Below, piece by piece: positions 32,386-40,724 of a stretch of 64,000 nt of DNA. Numbering within the stretch: position 1 is the stretch's first letter; every line of letters begins with the position of its first letter. A model generated the notes under the pieces. That model was given only the letters and a program-made list of their open reading frames with translations, did no database searches and was not told the DNA's origin. Made by a program: the position numbers and the translations under genes. Source of the stretch: Lysobacter sp. K5869 (GTDB lineage Bacteria; Pseudomonadota; Gammaproteobacteria; Xanthomonadales; Xanthomonadaceae); contig NZ_CP072597.1 of NCBI RefSeq assembly GCF_018847975.1, positions 4,565,001 to 4,629,000 on the forward strand, given 5' to 3'.

Positions 32386-32577
32386 GGGTTTCGCCTCGCT
32401 GGTGTGGGGCGGGTATTGTCCCTTATCGACGCGGCGCGTGGGCGGGGTTCGGCGCCTGGGGGAGCAGAACGTCCGGCGAGGTCGGTGCGCGGGTGCGCGG
32501 AAGGCGCCGTGCGCAGTGCGGCACGTCGGGATATTGGGTGGATTCGTCTTTCTGGCCGCGCCGGTTCGCGGGCTGGG

Positions 32578-33267
32578 CTACATTTCGGGCGTATTGGCCT
32601 GAATGATCCGATCGCTCTCCGCTCGATCCTCGGCCTTTTCCGCCTTGCGCGCCGCATCGGCGTTGGCGCGGTGCTGGGCGCGCATCTGCGGCGGCAGCGC
32701 GTCGACTTGGCGATTGGGTTGCAGCAGCGCGCGCTCGCCCGGCGGCAGTTGGCAGTTGCGGCTGAGGATTTCCAGTTCGTCGCCGTTGCGCGCGGCGCCG
32801 CTTTGCAGGTTCACCACCACGCCGAGCGTGTCGCCCAAGGGTTCGAGCTGGCGGCAGATCGCATCGACCGTGTCGTAAGTGCGGTCGGCGTTGCGGCCGA
32901 CGATGGCGAACAGGTTTTCGTTGTCGATCCACACCACCGAGCGCACGCCCTTGACGCTGCGCGCGGCGATGCGCGCGTTCTCGCGATCCACGCGCTTGCT
33001 CGGGTCGGCGAGCTTGATCGAGCGGTTGAAGTCCTGATTGAGCGCTTGCAGGTTCTGTTGTAGCCCTTGCTGATCGCCGCCGAGCGCTTGCGCGCGCATC
33101 TTGACCAGACGCGCCGCGGTCTCGGTCGGGTCCAGCGGTTTGCCGGCGCGCTGCGGTTGCGCCTGAGCTTGCGCCGCGGTGTCGGCGCCGCCGCCGCATG
33201 CGCTCAACGCGCCGGCCAACACCGCCGCCGTCAACGCCGCCATTCCGGAAATCGCATTGCGCTTCAT
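32578..33267 (-). CDS. Lipoprotein of unknown function
   Basis: This is a 229-residue lipoprotein. Residues 1-23 form a lipoprotein signal ending in the lipobox LSAC (AVLAGALSACGGG). A low-complexity Ala/Gln linker follows. The main domain (about 50-185) has DFNRSIKLADPSKRVDRENA, GVRSVVWIDNENLFAIVGRN and LGVVVNLQSGAARNGDELEI, suggesting an alpha/beta fold with a disulfide between the cysteines in AICRQLEP and SRNCQLPP. The tail is a charged Ala/Lys/Arg/Glu helix. I do not recognise the family. It probably sits in the periplasm at a membrane. It is divergent from the chitinase gene. Confidence 0.75.
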   Translation of the reverse strand: MKRNAISGMAALTAAVLAGALSACGGGADTAAQAQAQPQRAGKPLDPTETAARLVKMRAQALGGDQQGLQQNLQALNQDFNRSIKLADPSKRVDRENARIAARSVKGVRSVVWIDNENLFAIVGRNADRTYDTVDAICRQLEPLGDTLGVVVNLQSGAARNGDELEILSRNCQLPPGERALLQPNRQVDALPPQMRAQHRANADAARKAEKAEDRAESDRIIQANTPEM

Positions 33268-33690
33268 CGCTGCACCTCGCCGCCGCGCGGCCTGGCTTGG
33301 GGTCGGCCCCGGCGGCGACGCCGCGGGGCCACAGCGGCCTTATACCGCGCCGCGGCGTAAAACGGTTGTCGCATCGCAGCGCAAATGCGACGCGGTTCGC
33401 TGTAACGCGCATCGATAGCCGCATCTTGCGAATCCGCAACGCCCGCCGCGCCGCTTCCGCGACCCAGGCACGAATTCAGATTCGCGCCGCCATTACATTC
33501 GGCCTCAGGCGCAACCCAACGCGCCCGCTCCGCCGCCTCGCGCGGCGACGGCCGGATATCGCACCGGCCGCGGCGGGCCTGCTGCGCGCCGCATACCGAT
33601 AACGACACATCGCCAACGCTGTCGCCGCGCCGCGCGTTGCCGCGGCGCGCCTCGGGGGGACCGAGCACTCGAACCCTTTGAGGAATCCTT
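33268..33690. other. Divergent intergenic region, lipoprotein/chitinase
   Basis: No gene or repeat was recognised in these 423 bases. The region must contain promoters for both the lipoprotein and the chitinase gene. I see no convincing operator. Confidence 0.45.
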
Positions 33691-34659
33691 ATGTCCGCAT
33701 CCGCCACGCCCACGCACCGCACCGCGTCTTCGCGCCGCCGGCGCACCGCCCTCGCCCGCGCCGCCGGCCTGTTCGGCCTGTTGTGCGCGCACGCCGCCTT
33801 CGCCGCGCCGCAAGCGCCCGCCGAACCCGCGCTCGCCGCGCCGTCCGCATCGGCGGCCGCGGCCTGCACCTACGTCGAATGGACCCGCGGGGTGAACTAC
33901 ACCCTCGGCACCATCGTGCGCTTTCCGCCCAACGGCCAGTTCTACAAGCTGGTCAACGTCGGGACCAACGGCAGCGACGGCACCGACCCGACCATCAGCA
34001 CCTGGTACTGGCAGCCGACCACCTGCGACAGCGGTCCCGCGCCGGGCGGCTTCGTGGTCAGCGAAGCGCAGTTCAACCAAATGTTCCCCAACCGCAATCC
34101 GTTCTACACCTACGCCGGCCTGCTCGCGGCGCTGCGTTCGTATCCGAATTTCGCCAAGGACGGCGGCGACACCGTCGCGCGCCAGGAAGCCGCGGCGTTC
34201 CTGGCCAACGTGCATCACGAGACCGGCGGGCTGGTGCACATCCGCGAGCAGAACCAAGCCAACTGGGACCATTACTGCCAGCCGGCCGGCAGCTGCGGCG
34301 GCAAGCAGTACTACGGGCGCGGGCCGATCCAGTTGAGCTGGAACTACAACTATTCCGCCGCCGGCAACGCGCTGGGGCTGGATTTGCTCAACAACCCAGA
34401 CTGGGTCGCCACCAATGCCGCGATCTCGTGGCAGACCGCGCTGTGGTACTGGATGACCCAACGCGGCGGCGCCAGCAACACGCCGCATCAGGCGATGGTG
34501 AACCTGCGCGCGTTCGGCGAGACGATCCGCGCGATCAACGGCGGGATCGAGTGCAACGCCAGCGGGATCGGGCATCAGCAGATGCTCAACCGGGTTTCGA
34601 ACTACCGCGGTTTTACCGCGATTTTGGGCGTGCCCACGGGCGGCAATCTGGAGTGTTGA
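33691..34659 (+). CDS. Secreted GH19 chitinase with an N-terminal CBM5/12
   Basis: This is a 322-residue exported enzyme. The signal peptide covers about 1-38 (RTALARAAGLFGLLCAHAAF then AAP). A chitin-binding CBM5/12 domain follows (about 58-112, YVEWTRGVNYTLGTIVRF and ISTWYWQPTTC). The GH19 domain runs from about 120 to 322. Catalytic residues are Glu177 in NVHHETGG and Glu186 in HIREQN. Substrate-cleft motifs are KQYYGRGPIQLSWNYNYSAA and AISWQTALWYWMT. GH19 enzymes invert beta-1,4 linkages of chitin, and related forms lyse fungal walls. It is a standalone gene. The length is normal for a bacterial CBM-GH19 protein. Confidence 0.95.
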   Translation: MSASATPTHRTASSRRRRTALARAAGLFGLLCAHAAFAAPQAPAEPALAAPSASAAAACTYVEWTRGVNYTLGTIVRFPPNGQFYKLVNVGTNGSDGTDPTISTWYWQPTTCDSGPAPGGFVVSEAQFNQMFPNRNPFYTYAGLLAALRSYPNFAKDGGDTVARQEAAAFLANVHHETGGLVHIREQNQANWDHYCQPAGSCGGKQYYGRGPIQLSWNYNYSAAGNALGLDLLNNPDWVATNAAISWQTALWYWMTQRGGASNTPHQAMVNLRAFGETIRAINGGIECNASGIGHQQMLNRVSNYRGFTAILGVPTGGNLEC

Positions 34660-34712
34660 GGCAAGGCGCCCGGTCGTTTCGACGATCGGGCGCGGTTGCG
34701 TCGTAGTCGAGG

Positions 34713-34767
34713 TGTCGCGGTCGCGGCTTACGCCGCTCCTACACGGCGCGAGCCGCGATCGCGAAAA
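34713..34767. repeat. REP-like palindrome, one full and one truncated copy
   Basis: A full minus-oriented copy at 34713-34743 runs directly into a shortened plus-oriented copy (GGCGCGAGCCGCGATCGCGA and following AAA). The second copy has lost the usual TGTAGGAGC start. The pair lies between convergent genes. Confidence 0.8.
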
Positions 34768-34805
34768 TACGCTTACGGCGAACTCCACCTACCCGCGCGC
34801 ATCCC

Positions 34806-35387
34806 TCACCCATCGAACGCCGCGCACCCGATCTCCTGCGTCCCCGGCTGTTCCCCGGCGCGCACGAACTGGATGTCCGGCATCGGCACGTTCTCGCTCG
34901 CCTCGGCGGTCGGCACGCCTTCGGTGTACTCCTCGCGGTACACCGCCGGCAGCGGCTTGGCGCCGATGGCCGCGCGCGCCTGCTCGGCGCTGGCCTCGAC
35001 CTGCACCGCGAACATCGCGCCGCTGTCGAAGAAATACGTCACCTGCTTCACCGGAAAACCGTGCAAGCGCGCGGGACGGCCGGGCTTGAGCGTGCCCGAA
35101 CCGACCCCGACTTCGCCGACGCTGCTGTCCTCGCCGATGTCCACGCCCGCCTCGCGCAAGCGCTGGGCGAACTGCGCGTCTTGCAAATCGGCGATGTAAT
35201 CGCCCTTGCAACCGGCGTTGGCGGCGATCCACTTCTCGAAATCGAACGCGGGCGCGGCCGGCGCCTTCGCCGCCTTGGCCGAGACCTGCGGCGCGTCGGC
35301 CGGTCCGCCGCAAGCGCTCAAACCGGCGGCCAACACGATCGCCGCGGCGCCGCGAACGCGGACGCCGGCGAAAAAACCTGAGTTCAT
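34806..35387 (-). CDS. Lipoprotein of unknown function
   Basis: This is a 193-residue lipoprotein with the lipobox LSAC in VLAAGLSACGGPADAP. The start MNSGFFAG is preceded by AAGGA. The mature part begins with a helical FDFEKWIAANAGCKGDYIAD, followed by a beta-rich section (HGFPVKQVTYFFDSGAMFAV, AIGAKPLPAVYREEYTEG) and ends with a cysteine (EIGCAAFDG). Two cysteines may pair. I recognise no family. It follows the PqaA-like gene on the same strand with about 40 bases between them, so the two are probably co-transcribed. A periplasmic, membrane-tethered location is inferred. Confidence 0.75.
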   Translation of the reverse strand: MNSGFFAGVRVRGAAAIVLAAGLSACGGPADAPQVSAKAAKAPAAPAFDFEKWIAANAGCKGDYIADLQDAQFAQRLREAGVDIGEDSSVGEVGVGSGTLKPGRPARLHGFPVKQVTYFFDSGAMFAVQVEASAEQARAAIGAKPLPAVYREEYTEGVPTAEASENVPMPDIQFVRAGEQPGTQEIGCAAFDG

Positions 35388-35429
35388 GAAAGATCCTTTT
35401 CCTGGAGCCATCCCCGATTCGCCGACAGC

Positions 35430-36962
35430 CTACCGGTTCGCCGGCGCCGACGCAGCCGCCGCGTGCGGCGGCAGGGTCAGGCACGCGCCGCTGCCGTTGG
35501 CCGGCGGCTTGCTCGGGAACCGGCCTTCGGGATAGACGAACACCGGCGAGGTGGCGACGAAGCCGTCGGCGAAGGAGAACTCGACGAAGGCCGCGCCCCA
35601 GCCGCTCGCGGGCTGGGCGAGCGCCGCCTGCGCGGTGTTGCGCTGCGTCTGCAACGCTTGCTCGCGGTAGCGCACGCCGCAGGCGAAACGGAAATCGCGC
35701 GAGTCGGGATTCTCGGCCACCCACAGCTTCGCCGACACCGGCCGCTCCGACGCGCGCGCGCTCAGGCTCAGTTGCCCGCCGCGTTCGCTCAGGCGCGCCT
35801 TGACCTGCGGCAGCGGCTGATGGCGGTTCCAACGCTGCAGCGCCGGAATCAAGGTCTCGCGGATATGCCGGCGAATGCCGCCGTGATCGGAATTGGGCGC
35901 CGCGCGCAGCGCGGTGGCGCCGGGCAGATCGTCTACGTACAGGCGCTGAGCGTCGGGCGGGAAGAAATCGTCGCCGCTGGCGCTGACCAGATACTTGGGA
36001 ATCGCCAGCCGGCTGCGATGGCGTCCGGACAAATACGCGTAAGGATCTTCCACCTGCATCAACTGCGCGAACTGCGGCTCCTCGTAGCGCCTGGTGATGC
36101 CTTCTTGATAGTAAGGCTGCAGCGCGATCGGCCAGCCGCCGCCGTACGCGCGGCCGATGTGGCCGATCAGCGGCGCGATGCGCATGTCGATCACGTAGGA
36201 CACGATGCCGCTCACGCGCGGATCGCCGATGGCGGTGAGCCACGCGGCCCAGGCGCGCTTGGACGCGCCGGTGACCACGAACGAGCGCAGCTTCCACGGC
36301 GCAAGCTCGCGCTGAGCCAGATCCATCGCCTTGACCGCGCTTTCGGCCATCGGCACGTGCAGCGGCAACGTCGCGTTGGCGGCGCTGGGATCGTCGAGGA
36401 AACGGCGCCAGGTCGCGGCGACCAGTACGTCTTCCTTCTTCGGCGCCTCGCCCGGCAAGGTCACGTACTGATTGGGAACGTCGGACACCGAGACGACGAT
36501 GGTCTGCGTCGCGACCGCGGTTTCCAGCGCCAGCGCTTCGTCGAAATCGCCGGGCGGGCGCTGCGGGTCGCTGCCGTTGGCGCGGTTGGTGCCGTTGTTG
36601 ATCGCCAGCAGCGCCGACTTCGGCCGCGCGGCGTCGGGCACGTACAGATCGACGCGGTGGGTCCACTGCGCGGGTTCGGCGCCGCCGGTTTCCGGCCACG
36701 ATTGCGAGTACAGCCGATAGCTGCGCTTTTCCGCGCCGTCCAGGCGCACGCGCTCGATCGCTTCGTAACGCAGCGGCTGACGCGCGAGGCGTTGGCGGTA
36801 ATCGGGCCAGGCCTCGCCGAAACCGGCGGGACGGCGCTGCGCGGCGGCGTCTTGCGGCGGCGCGGCCGGCGTCAGCGCCGCGGCGTGCGCGGTGCAACCG
36901 GCGGCGAGCGCGGCGGCAACGAGCCAGCCCAGGCGCGAACGGTGCGGATGGATGCGGGCCAT
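35430..36962 (-). CDS. PhoPQ-activated pathogenicity-related (PqaA-like) protein
   Basis: This is a 510-residue exported alpha/beta-hydrolase-like protein of the PqaA family. The N-terminal signal is MARIHPHRSRLGWLVAAALA, then AGCTAHAAA, which is possibly a lipobox (LAAGC). Family motifs are SQSWPETGGAEPAQWTHRVD, LLAINNGTNRANGSDPQRPP, VTGASKRAWAAWLTAIGDPR (the G-A-S-K nucleophile-like elbow), YVIDMRIAPLIGHIGRAYGG and SASGDDFFPPDAQRLYVDDL. Salmonella PqaA is PhoPQ-controlled and linked to peptide resistance; its activity is not established. No PhoP box was identified here. It precedes a lipoprotein gene on the same strand. The start MARI is chosen over an upstream in-frame ATG. Confidence 0.88.
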   Translation of the reverse strand: MARIHPHRSRLGWLVAAALAAGCTAHAAALTPAAPPQDAAAQRRPAGFGEAWPDYRQRLARQPLRYEAIERVRLDGAEKRSYRLYSQSWPETGGAEPAQWTHRVDLYVPDAARPKSALLAINNGTNRANGSDPQRPPGDFDEALALETAVATQTIVVSVSDVPNQYVTLPGEAPKKEDVLVAATWRRFLDDPSAANATLPLHVPMAESAVKAMDLAQRELAPWKLRSFVVTGASKRAWAAWLTAIGDPRVSGIVSYVIDMRIAPLIGHIGRAYGGGWPIALQPYYQEGITRRYEEPQFAQLMQVEDPYAYLSGRHRSRLAIPKYLVSASGDDFFPPDAQRLYVDDLPGATALRAAPNSDHGGIRRHIRETLIPALQRWNRHQPLPQVKARLSERGGQLSLSARASERPVSAKLWVAENPDSRDFRFACGVRYREQALQTQRNTAQAALAQPASGWGAAFVEFSFADGFVATSPVFVYPEGRFPSKPPANGSGACLTLPPHAAAASAPANR

Positions 36963-37470
36963 GCGGGGTTCCTCGGCGTTCGAGGAGCGAAGCATAAACC
37001 GCGGAATCGGCGGCGTCCCGCTCGCGTTGTCATCGGGTAAGGCGTCGATCTGTCATATCGGCGGATGCGGCGAGCGTCGCGCGGGACTCGCATCCGGTGT
37101 CGTGCGCCGCCGGGTTGAGCGCTTCGTCGCTTCGGTGGTCGCGGCTTACGCCGCTCCTGCACGGCCGAACGCTGCGCGTCGCCGCATGTGCAGGCTGCGT
37201 GACGACCTACTCCGCAATCATCGCCGCGTCGTTGCCCGCCTCTGCAATTCACGAGCGCGCAAATGTTCGTTGCGCGCGAACCGTCACAGAACCGGTGACC
37301 TGCCGTCCGCATCGGTCGCGTTGTTATCTGCAACACCGCCTTCGCGGCGTGCATCGTCCCGCCGCCGAAGCCCTCAGCGCCACCACTGCGACAAGCCATC
37401 CGCACGACCCACGTCCGCCACGCGTACCCGCGCGGCCCGGCCGCGCGCGACGACAACCAAGGAGCCGCTC
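36963..37470. other. Divergent intergenic region with one REP-like copy
   Basis: These 508 bases hold no gene. A minus-oriented REP-like copy (GGCTTACGCCGCTCCTGCAC core) lies at about 37136-37162. The rest is GC-rich without recognised signals. AAGGAG at the right end is the ribosome site of the next gene. Confidence 0.55.
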
Positions 37471-38601
37471 ATGTGCACGAATTTCCTGCTGTCCGTTCCC
37501 AACGTCCCCGCCGCGTCCGGGCAGCCCTCGTTGCAGCATATCTCCGCGCGCTGCATGGAACTGACCGGCACGTTGGCCACGCGCTTGTACCGCGTGCCGG
37601 CGCAGCAACAGTTTCCGGTGTTCAAGAACCGCTCGCAGCCGTGGACCGGTAAGTACGGTTTCGTCGGCTTGTCCGATCCGGAGACCATGCCCGAGTTCAC
37701 CGCGTTCATGGATGGCATCAACCAAAGCGGCCTGTCCTGCGCGGCGCTGTGGCTGCCCGGCACGCAGTACGCCGATAAGGCCGGCGCGGGCGAACAAGCG
37801 GTGGCGTATCAGGATTTCGTCGCCTGGGTGATGAGCCAGTACGACTCGGTGCCCACGCTCGTCGCCGACTTGGCCAAGGTGCGCATCGTCGGGCCCGAGG
37901 TCGGCGCGCCGACCTATCTGCCGCTGCATTTCATCGCCACCGACAGCCAAGGACTGAGCGCGGTGATCGAATGCATCGACGGCGCCACCGTCGTCTACGG
38001 CCCGGACTACCGCGACGGCGCCACCAACGACGGCGTGCTGACCAACGCGCCGACCTACGACTGGCAACGCACCAACATCGAGAACTACGCGCACCTCGAC
38101 GTGGTCGGCTCGGGCACCTCGCGCAAGGCCGAGGGCGTGCCGGTGGGCGCGGGACTGGTCGGCTTGCCGGGCGACATCACCTCGATCTCGCGCTACGTCA
38201 AGGCCTGGACGCTGCGCCAAGGCTTCGCCAAGTTGCCGCAGGACGGCAACGGCTGGCTGCCGACCGCGAAGCTCGACGGCGTCACCGGCAGCACTCAAAC
38301 CATCGTCAACGTCGCCCTACAGATGGTCACGATGATCCAGGCCACGCCTTACGGCACCGCGCTGGTCCACAAGAAGCTCCACCCGCACCCGCAGGTCGGC
38401 GACTGGACGATGTGGCAGGTCGCGCGCGATCACACCCACGCGGCCTACTACTTCAGCACCGCATTCAACGCCACCGTGCATCGGGTCGAGCTGAGCGCGC
38501 TGGACTTCGGCGGCGGCAGCGTCGGCGCCAAGGATTGGCCGTCGGTGCCGGTGATGCCGGCCGAAGGCCCGTGGTGCGTCGACGTCAGCGCGAGCTTGTG
38601 A
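37471..38601 (+). CDS. Choloylglycine-hydrolase-family (Ntn) amide hydrolase
   Basis: This is a 376-residue linear-amide C-N hydrolase. After removal of Met1, Cys2 (MCTNFLLSV) becomes the N-terminal nucleophile. Supporting motifs are RCMELTGTLATRLYRVP, GKYGFVGLSDPETMPEF, GINQSGLSCAALWLPGTQYA and HFIATDSQGLSAVIECIDG. AAGGAG gives the start. No signal peptide is visible, as is usual for cytoplasmic penicillin V acylases and bile salt hydrolases. In Gram-negative soil bacteria, members of this family often cleave N-acyl homoserine lactones or penicillin V. Either is possible here and neither is shown. It is followed by a secreted S41 peptidase. Confidence 0.9.
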   Translation: MCTNFLLSVPNVPAASGQPSLQHISARCMELTGTLATRLYRVPAQQQFPVFKNRSQPWTGKYGFVGLSDPETMPEFTAFMDGINQSGLSCAALWLPGTQYADKAGAGEQAVAYQDFVAWVMSQYDSVPTLVADLAKVRIVGPEVGAPTYLPLHFIATDSQGLSAVIECIDGATVVYGPDYRDGATNDGVLTNAPTYDWQRTNIENYAHLDVVGSGTSRKAEGVPVGAGLVGLPGDITSISRYVKAWTLRQGFAKLPQDGNGWLPTAKLDGVTGSTQTIVNVALQMVTMIQATPYGTALVHKKLHPHPQVGDWTMWQVARDHTHAAYYFSTAFNATVHRVELSALDFGGGSVGAKDWPSVPVMPAEGPWCVDVSASL

Positions 38602-38682
38602 CACCCGGCATGGCGGCGCGCTGCGACGCGGCGGCGCCTGGGCGCATCCACTATGATACGACCGCCTTTTTTTGGAGCCGCC

Positions 38683-40008
38683 ATGCACCCGCCCCGCCGC
38701 CGTTTTCGCTCGCTCGTCGCTGCTTTGTGCCTGATCGCGCTGTCTCTGCCCGCCGTCGCCGCGTCGCCCGCGGCGGCGGGCCCGCGCGCCACCGTGGCCG
38801 AAGTCGCCGCGGCCATCGACAAGAATTTCTACGATCCGCAGCGCGCCCAGCGGCTGGCCGCGCAACTGCGCGCCGAGGCCGACTCCGGCCGCTACGACGC
38901 GTACCGCGACCCGCGCGATCTGGCCACCGCGCTGAGCGAGCGTCTGCGCACGGAAGACAACCACTTCCGGGTCGAATGGCGCGAGCCCGCCAAGGCGCCG
39001 CCGGGCGCGCGCGGCCCCGGCCCCGGCTCCGCCGGTCCGAACACCGCTTTCGCCGACGCCGCGCGCCGCGCCAATTACGGCGTGCGCGCGTTGGAAACCC
39101 TGCCCGGCAATCTCGGCTATCTGGACCTGCGCGAGCTGCCCGACATCGACTTCGCCGACGCCGCCGATCCGGCCCGGCGCGCGCTCGACGCCGCGCTCGC
39201 GCTGCTCGCCGGCCGCGATGCGGTGATCATCGATCTGCGCCGCAACGGCGGCGGCTCGCCGGCCGCGGTCGGCTACCTCACCAGCGCGTTCACCGCGCGC
39301 GGCGCGCCGGTCTACAACATCTTCCGTTCGCGCGAAGGCGGCCGACTGCGCAACGAAAGCGAAGCGCCGGAGCAGTGGTATCCGAATCCGCGCCTGGACG
39401 TGCCGCTGTACCTGCTGACCAGCGCGCGCACCGGCTCGGCCGCCGAAGCGCTGGCTTACACCTTGCAGGCCGCGCGCCGCGCCACCGTGATCGGCGAGAC
39501 CAGCGCCGGCGCCGCCAATCCCGGCGGCGAGTTCCCGCTGTCGGCCGGCTACAGCATGTTCGTCTCCACCGGTTCGCCGACCAATCCGATCACCGGCGAC
39601 AACTGGGAAGGCCGCGGCGTGCAGCCCGACGTCGCCGTCGATCAGGCGCAGGCGCTCAGCGCCGCGCAGAGCCGCGCGCTCGAACGCATCCTCGCCCAAC
39701 GCGGCGACGGCCTCGCCGCCGCGGAAGCGCGCTGGATCTTGGAAGCGCTGCAAACGAAAGCCGCGCCGGCGGCGCCTGCCGATTACCTGGGCCAGTACGA
39801 GCGCCTGCGCGTCGACCAACAAGACGGCCACCTGACGCTGCGCGACGGCCGCCGCCCGGCGCAGGCGCTGACCGCGCTGCAACCCGACCTGTTCTGCCTC
39901 AGCGACGATCCGCGCGTGCGCGTGCGCTTCGAGCGCGCCGCCGACGGCCGGGTCGCGGCGCTGGAGACCCAGTTGGCCGACGGCCGCAGCAAACGCTATC
40001 GCCGCTGA
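38683..40008 (+). CDS. Exported S41-family serine peptidase
   Basis: This is a 441-residue protein. The signal peptide covers about 1-26 (PRRRFRSLVAALCLIALSLP then AVAA). An N-terminal helical IRBP-like domain is followed by the peptidase core. YLDLRELPDIDFADA and VIIDLRRNGGGSPAAVGYL are typical of the S41 C-terminal processing/IRBP group. The catalytic serine is probably Ser252 in TSARTGSAAEAL. A PDZ domain is not obvious. The C-terminal 70 residues form a small beta domain. ATG 38683 has GGAG at proper spacing; a start at 38653 would spoil the signal peptide. A terminator follows about 120 bases later. Confidence 0.9.
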   Translation: MHPPRRRFRSLVAALCLIALSLPAVAASPAAAGPRATVAEVAAAIDKNFYDPQRAQRLAAQLRAEADSGRYDAYRDPRDLATALSERLRTEDNHFRVEWREPAKAPPGARGPGPGSAGPNTAFADAARRANYGVRALETLPGNLGYLDLRELPDIDFADAADPARRALDAALALLAGRDAVIIDLRRNGGGSPAAVGYLTSAFTARGAPVYNIFRSREGGRLRNESEAPEQWYPNPRLDVPLYLLTSARTGSAAEALAYTLQAARRATVIGETSAGAANPGGEFPLSAGYSMFVSTGSPTNPITGDNWEGRGVQPDVAVDQAQALSAAQSRALERILAQRGDGLAAAEARWILEALQTKAAPAAPADYLGQYERLRVDQQDGHLTLRDGRRPAQALTALQPDLFCLSDDPRVRVRFERAADGRVAALETQLADGRSKRYRR

Positions 40009-40125
40009 AACGCGCGCTTCACAGCGGTGCCGCCGCTGCGTTCTTGATCAGTGCGCGACACCGGCGGCCGCCGAGCCCCTGAGGTCCCCATCCCGACCTC
40101 GCCTCATCCCGACGCCGGTGCGCGC

Positions 40126-40156
40126 AGCCCCCTTCCGTTCGCGGAAGGGGGCTTTT
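40126..40156 (+). terminator. Intrinsic terminator after the S41 peptidase gene
   Basis: The stem AGCCCCCTTCCG / CGGAAGGGGGCT has a short TTCG-type loop and is followed by TTTT. Confidence 0.85.
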
Positions 40157-40252
40157 CGTTTGCGCGGCGGCGTCCGCGGCCTCGGCCCGCCCGGAGCTTC
40201 ACGCTCGCCACAGTCCGGCGTTGGCACGATCTCTCAGCCGCCGGAGGCCGCC

Positions 40253-40705
40253 ATGTACCTCATCGTCACCCTGGAGCCCGTCCACCCCACGGTCATGCGC
40301 GCGATCCAGATGATCCTGGAAGGCGCCAGCCCGCTGCCGATGTCCAACGGCCGCTGCGAGCTGTGGTGGCCCGAACACAAGACGCATGTGCTCGACGACG
40401 CGGCCGAGGCGATGTCGGTGTTGGTCTTGGTCGGCTGCGCCGACGCGCGCGAGCTCAGCGGCCACGCCGATTGGCGCAGCTACCGCGCCGCGCTCGGGCG
40501 CGAGCTGGAATTGGAGGGCTTCGATCAGGTCCACGCCGTGGCCTGCCCGATCCACGGCAGCCAGACCATCCGCTTCGCCGAAGGCGCCTTCGCCGCCGAT
40601 GTGCTGCGCTTGCGCGAAGACGCGCGGATCTGGCTCTACGCCGTGCCCGGCGCGGCCTCGCATCAACGGGCGGGCTGGAACCAGGCCGCGCCGCCGCCGT
40701 ACTGA
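40253..40705 (+). CDS. Conserved-looking hypothetical protein
   Basis: This is a 150-residue cytoplasmic protein. It starts MYLIVTLEPVHPTVMRAIQM with CGGAGG well placed upstream. It reads as an alpha/beta protein with strands YLIVTLEP and AMSVLVLVGCADARE. A basic/aromatic middle contains CELWWPEHKTHVL, and it ends Pro/Ala-rich. I recognise no family. It stands between a terminator and a convergent di-heme peroxidase gene, so it is a single transcription unit. It is a real gene judging by the ribosome site, codon pattern and clean terminator before it. No function can be proposed. Confidence 0.65.
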   Translation: MYLIVTLEPVHPTVMRAIQMILEGASPLPMSNGRCELWWPEHKTHVLDDAAEAMSVLVLVGCADARELSGHADWRSYRAALGRELELEGFDQVHAVACPIHGSQTIRFAEGAFAADVLRLREDARIWLYAVPGAASHQRAGWNQAAPPPY

Positions 40706-40724
40706 GCGCGGCGGCGCGGCGCGC

